Below are positions 1-5,069 of a DNA stretch of 17,837 nt, piece after piece. This DNA comes from JAGVVZ01 sp964373165. Lineage in GTDB: Archaea; Aenigmatarchaeota; Aenigmatarchaeia; CG10238-14. Each line of letters opens with the position of its first letter. Position 1 is the stretch's first letter. The translations under genes and the position numbers were made by a program. The notes under the pieces were generated by a model, which worked only from the letters and a program-made list of their open reading frames with translations, ran no database searches and was not told the DNA's origin. The stretch spans positions 1 through 17,837 of the forward strand of contig CAYJTF010000013.1 in the NCBI GenBank assembly GCA_964373165.1, in the 5' to 3' direction.

Positions 1-674
1 TCTTTAATGAAGGGACCGGATTTTTCACTATTGCAATAATTTCCATTGCTTTAATACCTTTCATAAACTCCATGTTGAGAAGAGAAGAAATAGAAACCGA
101 GGAGATCGGAGAGAACCAGAAGTTTTTAGAAAGACATGGGGATGTCATATCAGCCTATGCGGCTATGTTTTTAGGAATGACAATAGCAATGTCGTTTGTT
201 TTTGTCTTGTTACCAGCTAATATAGTTGAAAATATTTTTAATGAACAAATCAAAGAGGTAAAATTGATACAAGGCCAGTTCACATTCGGCAACCAATTTT
301 TAGATATTTTTGTAAATAATTTGGGTGTCCTAATATTAGCTTTCCTATTTTCATTCATATTAGGTGCTGGTTCTATCTTAATAATAGCATGGAATGCGTC
401 AGTATTGTCAGCGGCAATTGGGCTAATAGCTAAATCTTTCGGTGGTGTACAGGGCATACCTGTAGGAATAATGACATTTTTGCCGCATGGCAGTTTTGAA
501 CTAACAGCATACTTCATAGGCGCTATAGCAGGAGGCCTCATATCAGCAGCTTTGATAAGAAAAAATTCTCATAAATTTTTATTTGTTGTGAAAGACTCTA
601 TTACGCTTATGTTAGTTTCAATATTTTTCCTTATAATAGGCGGTATAATAGAAACGGCGATAATTCTATTTTAA
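1..674 (+). CDS. SpoIIM/DUF95 family membrane protein, 5' truncated by window edge
   Basis: The frame is open from base 3, so the gene begins before the window. The first visible residues include a hydrophobic stretch ending IALIPFINS, then a charged linker rich in Glu (LRREEIETEEIGENQ), then four or five further membrane segments. The ATG at 72 is an internal Met, not the start. The order (membrane segment, charged loop, a conserved FLGM region, long extramembrane loop, several C-terminal helices with small-residue patches such as GAIAGGLISAAL and a P-H-G motif in LPHGSFE) fits the SpoIIM (stage II sporulation protein M, DUF95) family, which is common in archaea that do not sporulate. Its archaeal role is unknown. 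The gene converges with S27ae; the two stop codons share the palindrome TTAA at 671-674. Confidence 0.75.
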   Translation, partial: FNEGTGFFTIAIISIALIPFINSMLRREEIETEEIGENQKFLERHGDVISAYAAMFLGMTIAMSFVFVLLPANIVENIFNEQIKEVKLIQGQFTFGNQFLDIFVNNLGVLILAFLFSFILGAGSILIIAWNASVLSAAIGLIAKSFGGVQGIPVGIMTFLPHGSFELTAYFIGAIAGGLISAALIRKNSHKFLFVVKDSITLMLVSIFFLIIGGIIETAIILF

Positions 675-847
675 GGCCAGATGGTATAATGGCATTTACC
701 ACAATAATCTCTTACTTTACCATTCTTTTCCTTATGCTGTGCCATGAATGTTCCATCACCGCATCTCGGACACGTTTGCTTAACTTTCTTTAGTGTCTCT
801 CCGTCTACTTTCATAAACTCCCATCTCTTCGTTGGTTTATGCTTCAT
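671..847 (-). CDS. rps27ae: Small ribosomal subunit protein S27ae (eS31)
   Basis: A 58-aa protein starting MKHKPTKRWEF. It carries a four-cysteine zinc ribbon: CPRCG at residues 26-30, then YCGKC at 48-52, with the C-terminal H-Y-T-I-W-P typical of archaeal S27ae. The archaeal form is a stand-alone short zinc ribbon without the ubiquitin fusion seen in eukaryotes. It binds the head of the 30S subunit. Its ATG (845-847) lies inside the last codons of S24e (11-nt overlap), so it is probably translationally coupled in a two-gene operon. The stop overlaps that of the convergent SpoIIM gene. Confidence 0.93.
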   Translation of the reverse strand: MKHKPTKRWEFMKVDGETLKKVKQTCPRCGDGTFMAQHKEKNGKVRDYCGKCHYTIWP

Positions 848-1130
848 TTTCTCCCTCTTTTACCTCAGTGGGTTTTTCTTCTTTAGGTTTTTCCTTTTTG
901 ATCGGTTCTTTCCAAATTCTTGCTTTTATTTTTGACTTTGCCCAGCCAAAATCAGAGAAGATGTAAACCACTTCAACTTTATCCTTGTCTGTTTTAAAGT
1001 GTTCGGCTATCTTAGCTTCAATGTCAGTTTTTTTTGGAGTCGCCAAGCCCTTGTGATCTAGTTCTAATAATACATCCTTCTTTTTAAGAATGACGTTTTC
1101 TTTCTCACTCAATAATTTCAACGATAACAT
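837..1130 (-). CDS. rps24e: Small ribosomal subunit protein S24e (eS24)
   Basis: A 97-aa protein. The start MLSLKLLSEKENVILKKKDV matches the S24e beta-strand opening, followed by the conserved HKGLATPKKTDIEAKIAE segment and VEVVYIFSDFGWAKSKIKARIW. The last 20 or so residues are a low-complexity Lys/Glu/Pro tail, common in archaeal S24e. The start is supported by a GGTG Shine-Dalgarno 6 nt upstream (1137-1140). An overlapping ATG at 1132-1134 is in another frame. It is first in a pair with S27ae, a classic archaeal neighbourhood, and is divergent from the ZIP transporter. Confidence 0.93.
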   Translation of the reverse strand: MLSLKLLSEKENVILKKKDVLLELDHKGLATPKKTDIEAKIAEHFKTDKDKVEVVYIFSDFGWAKSKIKARIWKEPIKKEKPKEEKPTEVKEGENEA

Positions 1131-1244
1131 TCATTACACCGATATTTGTTTATATTTTTACCTTATTAAACAAATTTAAAGGTTTTCAAGGGGCAACTAA
1201 CAGTTCAATACAATTTATAATCTTATATATTATAAGTATTATCT
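1131..1244. promoter_or_regulatory. Divergent promoter region S24e / ZIP transporter
   Basis: This is 114 bp of AT-rich sequence between two divergent starts. On the plus strand a TATA-like TTTATAATC (1214-1222) lies about 25 nt before the ZIP ATG, which would make the ZIP mRNA leaderless; no Shine-Dalgarno is visible for ZIP. On the minus strand AT-rich TATA candidates lie around 1146-1178, but none is clearly best. The boxes are inferred by spacing only. Confidence 0.4.
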
Positions 1245-1988
1245 ATGTTATCAGCTCTTTTATTAATTATTATATCCACATTGCTGGTTAGTCTAATATC
1301 ATTGGTGGGAGTACTAATTCTTGTATCAAGAAGAAAACTACTAAATTATATATTATTTTTTCTAGTCGCTTTCGCTGCTGGTTCAATGTTGGGAACAGCG
1401 TTTCTGGAACTGTTGCCCGAATCCATTCATTCTCTGGGTGTAAATGGCTTAACTTACGCTTTGATTGGAATTTTGACTTTTTTTGTAATAGAACGGTACA
1501 TACATTGGCATCATTGTCATAAAGAGCATACCGATGTTCGACCAATAACTTATCTGAATCTGATCGGAGACGGTATTCATAATATACTTGATGGCATGAT
1601 AATTGCTGTTAGTTATTTAACTGATTTTAAATTAGGAATAATGTCGACTCTAGCTATCGCTCTTCATGAGATCCCGCAAGAATTCAGTGACTTCGGCATA
1701 TTAATTCACGGCGGATTAAAAGTCAAGAAGGCTTTGATATATAATTTAATTTCAGCATCCCTGGCAATATTGGGCGCTGTTTTAACATTCGCATTTGCGA
1801 CAAAAATAGAATTTATATCACCAATACTTCTCGGCATATCAGGCGGCGGATTTATTTATCTATCATTGACTGACATAATACCAGAATTGCACAAAGAAAC
1901 AAAAACAAGTAAAATAGTTTTTCAGGGAATCGCGTTGTTATTGGGATTATTAGTTATTTTTTCATTGAACCTAATAATTCCCGCTTGA
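1245..1988 (+). CDS. ZIP family divalent metal transporter
   Basis: A 247-aa polytopic membrane protein with about eight hydrophobic segments. The two metal-site helices of the ZIP (SLC39/ZupT) family are visible: HNILDG at residues 112-117 (TM4; H112, N113, D116) and HEIPQE at 141-146 (TM5; H141, E142, E146). A short His/Cys-rich loop, HWHHCHKEH (87-95), precedes TM4 and matches the variable metal-binding loop of ZIPs. Family members move Zn, Fe, Mn or related ions into the cytoplasm; the substrate cannot be read here. The gene is full length, ends in TGA, and converges with the aRF1 gene 16 bp away. It is likely leaderless. Confidence 0.92.
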   Translation: MLSALLLIIISTLLVSLISLVGVLILVSRRKLLNYILFFLVAFAAGSMLGTAFLELLPESIHSLGVNGLTYALIGILTFFVIERYIHWHHCHKEHTDVRPITYLNLIGDGIHNILDGMIIAVSYLTDFKLGIMSTLAIALHEIPQEFSDFGILIHGGLKVKKALIYNLISASLAILGAVLTFAFATKIEFISPILLGISGGGFIYLSLTDIIPELHKETKTSKIVFQGIALLLGLLVIFSLNLIIPA

Positions 1989-2004
1989 AGAAACAGGCTA
2001 ATGA

Positions 2005-3216
2005 TTATCCTATCCTATATCTTAATATTGCCCCTATTCCACCTATCTGCTTTAGCTGTTCTCCTTCTCTCGAGCCAATGGAGATTATTTGAACGTCTGA
2101 TCCCATGCCTTTAGCTTTCTGAGAAATTATTTCGCTCAATTCTTCCTCGCTCTCAACATTCATAACTGCCCCGCAATTAGGGCATTTAACTTTTGTGTGT
2201 GGCTTTTCTTCTTTTTCATGTCCTGTCCCGCATTGGCATCTCAATTTCATTTTTACCCAATCGAAAATTTCAGAAATTAGAACTACGTCTACAGCACCTA
2301 AATTTAATGCATTATTAACCGCATCTAATCCGTAAACCGCTAATCCATCTTCTTTTTGCAAATGAGTAAAAAATTTTTGCATCAGATGTTTTTCTTTAAC
2401 AGCTGCCGCTTCTTGTATTAAATGCTCGCCGCGATGAAAAGCCTCCTCCATTCCTTGTGTATCCATATAACTGGTATCAACAATGCCAAGTATCTTCTTC
2501 CTCAATTCATGATCCAAATATTCACCTTCAACAAACTTCTCTTTCAAAGGGCCTGGACCGCCAATTATTATTCCTTTCAAGTCCTTCTGCTGTTTTAAAA
2601 CACCATTTGCCATCTCTGCGGTCTTTTTCATGTGGTCGATCTTTGCTTCTTCTCTGATACGAGCATACCTTTGCTGACTCCAGCCACCCTTCGTTGTCTT
2701 CCCTGGAACCAAAGAATCTACATGCTTCTCTAAGGAAACTCTCTTTCCTGTTAAAAATCCTATATCAGAACCGGATGTATCTATCAGTATTGCACCATAA
2801 ATTTCTTTTTCTCTGATCATCTCTTTTAGCGGGTCCAAACTGAAAGCTTGGTCGCACCAATACATTTTTTGATATAGTGGTTCTATTGGTTCTATTGACC
2901 ATAGTTTAATATCGTTCTGACCTTCCTTCTCCGAAACATTACCACAAAAGATAACCAGTCCGTTTTTAGGTGTTTGTTTGAACTGACGAAGATGATTCAT
3001 GGTTTTCTCCAAAGCATCTAAAACATTACCACGAGTAACTCTTGATTTGACATTTTGTGTCAGTGCATACTCCTGTTTAAGCATGTTCAAAATTTCTTGA
3101 AGATTGAAGCCTGTGGGTATATACAAAGAAATTAATTCTGTATGCCTCCCTCTAATAGCTTCTAATTCTTCTAGTATTTTTCTTAATTTTATTGCGGATG
3201 GGATGTTAAATAAACT
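2005..3216 (-). CDS. prf1: aRF1-family peptide chain release factor with GGW instead of GGQ; start codon unresolved
   Basis: Archaeal class-1 release factors recognise stop codons and trigger peptidyl-tRNA hydrolysis. The three-domain plan is complete. Numbered from the TTG at 3126, the stop-recognition motifs are NVKS (25-28, normally NIKS) and YWCDQAF (89-95, the YxCxxxF motif). The M domain has KTTKGGWSQQRYAR, so the catalytic GGQ reads GGW (147-149, bases 2680-2688). The C domain carries a zinc ribbon (C297, C299, C315, C318) and ends GGIGAILRYRIG. TTG 3126 cannot be the true start: upstream in frame lies the conserved KLRKILEELEAIRGRHTEL helix typical of aRF1. The open frame reaches 3216, where a UGA (3217-3219) precedes it. 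No ATG, GTG or TTG lies between 3216 and 3126, so the start may be ATC 3204 or another near-cognate codon, or the UGA is read through from ATG 3237 (410 codons, normal family length). It could be a divergent paralogue rather than the main aRF1. Confidence 0.88.
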   Translation of the reverse strand, partial: SLFNIPSAIKLRKILEELEAIRGRHTELISLYIPTGFNLQEILNMLKQEYALTQNVKSRVTRGNVLDALEKTMNHLRQFKQTPKNGLVIFCGNVSEKEGQNDIKLWSIEPIEPLYQKMYWCDQAFSLDPLKEMIREKEIYGAILIDTSGSDIGFLTGKRVSLEKHVDSLVPGKTTKGGWSQQRYARIREEAKIDHMKKTAEMANGVLKQQKDLKGIIIGGPGPLKEKFVEGEYLDHELRKKILGIVDTSYMDTQGMEEAFHRGEHLIQEAAAVKEKHLMQKFFTHLQKEDGLAVYGLDAVNNALNLGAVDVVLISEIFDWVKMKLRCQCGTGHEKEEKPHTKVKCPNCGAVMNVESEEELSEIISQKAKGMGSDVQIISIGSREGEQLKQIGGIGAILRYRIG

Positions 3217-3223
3217 TCACCTT
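3217..3223 (-). promoter_or_regulatory. Strong Shine-Dalgarno AAGGTGA overlapping an in-frame UGA before aRF1
   Basis: The coding-strand AAGGTGA is a near-perfect match to the archaeal anti-SD and resembles the GGTG sites of S24e, ValRS and others here. Its last three bases (3219-3217) are a UGA in the aRF1 frame, six codons after ATG 3237. In-frame codons at normal spacing downstream are AGT, TTA, TTT, AAC and ATC, none of them canonical starts. Confidence 0.55.
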
Positions 3224-3246
3224 GCATTTTCATTCATATTTTATTG

Positions 3247-3262
3247 AATATGATATCATATT
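3247..3262. repeat. Perfect 16-bp palindrome upstream of the aRF1 gene
   Basis: AATATGATATCATATT is its own reverse complement. It lies 9 bp before ATG 3237 on the aRF1 side of the aRF1/guaB divergent region. It could be an operator for a dimeric regulator or simply AT-rich symmetry. It includes a GATATC core, so it is not pure A/T. Confidence 0.5.
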
Positions 3263-3310
3263 ATGTTTGATTGAAAGAGTTAAAAAGATTAATACGGTAG
3301 CATCGCAAAA

Positions 3311-3329
3311 TTTCCTATTTGATAGAAAA
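3311..3329 (+). promoter_or_regulatory. Candidate operator TTTCCTATTTGATAGAAAA upstream of guaB
   Basis: This is a near-palindrome (half-sites TTTCCTAT / TTTTCTAT on opposite strands). It lies just upstream of a TATA-like TTTATATT (3353-3360), the best promoter candidate for guaB. A second half-site on the opposite strand, ATAGGAAAT, lies at 3380-3388 near the inferred transcription start. It matches 17 of 19 bases at the PNP gene (13469) and 16 of 19 at the NP-I phosphorylase (8473, minus). Confidence 0.35.
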
Positions 3330-3467
3330 TCTAGTTGTGAATTACAACAATGTTTATATTGAAATAATTCCAACAAATTATAGGAAATGACTTGATAGAT
3401 CTTTGGTTTGTTTTTGATGACAGCTCGTTCGTCTATCCCTCCTTACAAACTAAGTTTTTAATTAATT

Positions 3468-3474
3468 AAGGTGG
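3468..3474 (+). promoter_or_regulatory. Shine-Dalgarno AAGGTGG that argues for a CTG start of guaB
   Basis: The GGTG core ends at 3473, which is 6 nt before CTG 3480, the same spacing as S24e (6) and close to ValRS (5). The GTG at 3471 overlaps the core and cannot be served by it. ATT 3477 is too close. Confidence 0.5.
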
Positions 3475-4598
3475 TTATTCTGGTAAAAATAATTGATGGT
3501 GGTTTGTCATTTGATGACGTTCTCTTGATTCCTAAAAAATCCCATCTGCCTTCGAGAAGTTCTGTTCAAGTGCATACAAAACTCACTAAGAATATCAGAC
3601 TTAACATACCGATTATCAGTGCTAATATGGATTGTGTTACTGAGTGGGAAATGGCCGTCACTGTTGCAAAAGAAGGTGGTGTTGGAATAATTCACAGGTT
3701 CATGTCAGTAGAGGATAAAATAAAACAAATTGAAAAAGTCAAATCATATAAACTAAACGAAAAGGAATTAAACAATTATCCACTAATCAACTTTGATGAC
3801 AAAAACAGATTAGTGTGCGGGATTGCCATAGGAGTAAAGAAAGATCCAGTTGAAATAGTCAGTAAGCTAATTGATACGGGCGTTGATGTTTTTGTCGTGG
3901 ACGTAGCACATGGTCATCTAGAAAAGGTCATAGAAACCATTAAAGCTCTGAAACAAAGATTCGATATTGAGTTAATAGCAGGCAACGTAGCAACCTATGA
4001 GGGAGCTGAAGAATTAGCAACTGCGGGTGCTGATGCAATCAAAGTTGGAATCGGTCCGGGATCTGCATGCACAACAAGAATAGTTACTGGATTTGGCATT
4101 CCACAATTAACAGCAATAATTAACTGTTCTAAAGTAACTGAAAAATACGGCACGCCGACAATCGCCGATGGCGGCATCAAAAATTCTGGTGACATTGTTA
4201 AAGCCTTAGCCGCTGGCGCATCTTGTGTCATGCTTGGAAATTTGCTTTCAGGAACAGATGAGTCAAAAGGTGATATAGTACAAAACAATGGAAAAAAATT
4301 CAAAGTTTACAGAGGAATGTTTTCATTTTCTGCAAATGAAAAATTGAAAATGGTTGAAAATGGCAACAAACCAGTGGATTTAAATCCAGATAGAATGGTA
4401 ACAGAAGGTGTTGAAGCGTTCGTTTCATACAAAGGTGGCGCATCTGACGTCATCCATAAATTAATTGGCGGTGTGAAACACGGCTTAAGTTATTGCGGAT
4501 CCAAGAGTATTGATGAGTTAAGAGAAAGAGCGGAATTCATCAAAATAACATCAATGGGCATGAGAGAAAGTCATGCACATGATGTTGTGTTTTTGTAG
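3471..4598 (+). CDS. guaB: IMP dehydrogenase/GMP reductase family protein lacking CBS domains
   Basis: A TIM-barrel enzyme of purine nucleotide metabolism; IMPDH oxidises IMP to XMP and GMPR reduces GMP to IMP. It opens with VKIIDGGLSFDDVLLIPK. The catalytic loop is GIGPGSACTTR (C200 when numbered from GTG 3471). ADGGIKNSGDIVKALAAGA and MLGNLLSGTDES form the phosphate site. KVYRGM leads into the flap, and TSMGMRESHAHDV is the IMPDH-like C-terminus. At 372-375 aa it has no CBS pair (IMPDH is usually about 480 aa). The flap (281-310) shows no Arg-Tyr pair typical of IMPDH and no clear GMPR Glu, so IMPDH versus GMPR is undecided; the tail favours IMPDH. Start: GTG 3471 lies inside the Shine-Dalgarno AAGGTGG (3468-3474). 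By spacing and homology CTG 3480 (protein MVKIIDGG...) is the better start. Fossil purA/purB follow directly. Confidence 0.88.
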   Translation: MVILVKIIDGGLSFDDVLLIPKKSHLPSRSSVQVHTKLTKNIRLNIPIISANMDCVTEWEMAVTVAKEGGVGIIHRFMSVEDKIKQIEKVKSYKLNEKELNNYPLINFDDKNRLVCGIAIGVKKDPVEIVSKLIDTGVDVFVVDVAHGHLEKVIETIKALKQRFDIELIAGNVATYEGAEELATAGADAIKVGIGPGSACTTRIVTGFGIPQLTAIINCSKVTEKYGTPTIADGGIKNSGDIVKALAAGASCVMLGNLLSGTDESKGDIVQNNGKKFKVYRGMFSFSANEKLKMVENGNKPVDLNPDRMVTEGVEAFVSYKGGASDVIHKLIGGVKHGLSYCGSKSIDELRERAEFIKITSMGMRESHAHDVVFL

Positions 4599-5020
4599 CA
4601 GTTAGAAGGGAAGGGCAAATCATATTTGATTTTCATAAAAAACTGGATGGAATAGAAGATAAGTCGAAGGGCTCGCTAGCTGCAGGCACTACATCCAGGG
4701 GTATTGGACCGACATATTCGGATAAAATAGCGAGATTCGGAATCAGAGTTGTTGATCTTTTAGAAGAAGATACGTTGAAAAGAAAATTGGAGAAACTAGT
4801 TGAAGTAAAACAGAAAATCTTTACGCATGTTTACAGTTCAGAAGAAATACTCAACAAGGATGAATTAGTGAAAAAATATTTAGAATTTGGCAATCATCTG
4901 AAAAAATATGTTGGCGATGTTTCCTTGGAAATAAAGTGAGAACTATTGAAAATAACACCAGAAAACTATATTGGTTTGGCTAAGAAATTAGTTGAAGATG
5001 AAATTAAATCTGGGCAGTAA
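4599..5020 (+). pseudogene. purA: Fossil purA internal fragment joined to a purB-like C-terminal tail
   Basis: The frame directly after guaB has no start codon but reads as adenylosuccinate synthetase. IIFDFHKKLDGIEDKSKG is followed by AAGTTSRGIGPTYSDKIARF, GIRVVDLLEEDTLKRKLE and YLEFGNHLKKYVGDVSLEI, about 105 residues matching the middle of PurA (the GTTGRGIGPAYxDK motif and the following helices). The first 110 or so residues with the P-loop GDEGKGK and the whole C-terminal half are missing. After a TGA (4937-4939) the same frame continues LLKITPENYIGLAKKLVEDE to TAA at 5018-5020, which resembles the extreme C-terminus of adenylosuccinate lyase (PurB; PENYxGLAxxLV). The order guaB-purA-purB suggests a former purine operon that lost most of two genes by deletion. 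The PurA part is confident; the PurB part is tentative. Confidence 0.8.
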
Positions 5021-5034
5021 TACTAGTTTAAGTA

Positions 5035-5040
5035 TTTTTT
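5035..5040 (+). terminator. Oligo-T tract after the guaB/purA remnant
   Basis: Six T residues follow the last remnant stop and precede the convergent ValRS 3' end. Archaeal termination commonly occurs at such U-tracts without a hairpin. This is inferred only. Confidence 0.3.
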
Positions 5041-5069
5041 AGAAAAAGCAGATGTTTAATATATGCCTA

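Noticed and set aside
155..541. Long minus-strand frame inside the SpoIIM gene
   Set aside because: The plus frame has clear membrane segments and family motifs; the antisense product has none.
744..935. Plus-strand 63-codon frame rich in Phe and Ser
   Set aside because: It is the complement of the S24e Lys/Glu tail and the S27ae gene; composition is an antisense shadow.
3217..3219. Genome-wide recoding of UGA as an amino acid
   Set aside because: The ZIP (1986-1988), ValRS (5070-5072) and DUF1059-like (11483-11485) genes end naturally at TGA; for ZIP, reading through would run antisense into the aRF1 gene. UGA is a normal stop here.
3301..3470. Possible structured RNA or riboswitch in the guaB leader
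   Set aside because: Only short arms (ATTTCCTAT with ATAGGAAAT 70 bp apart, and a weak GATGA/TCGTC stem) were found; no known fold is recognisable. The arms are better explained as repeated operator half-sites.
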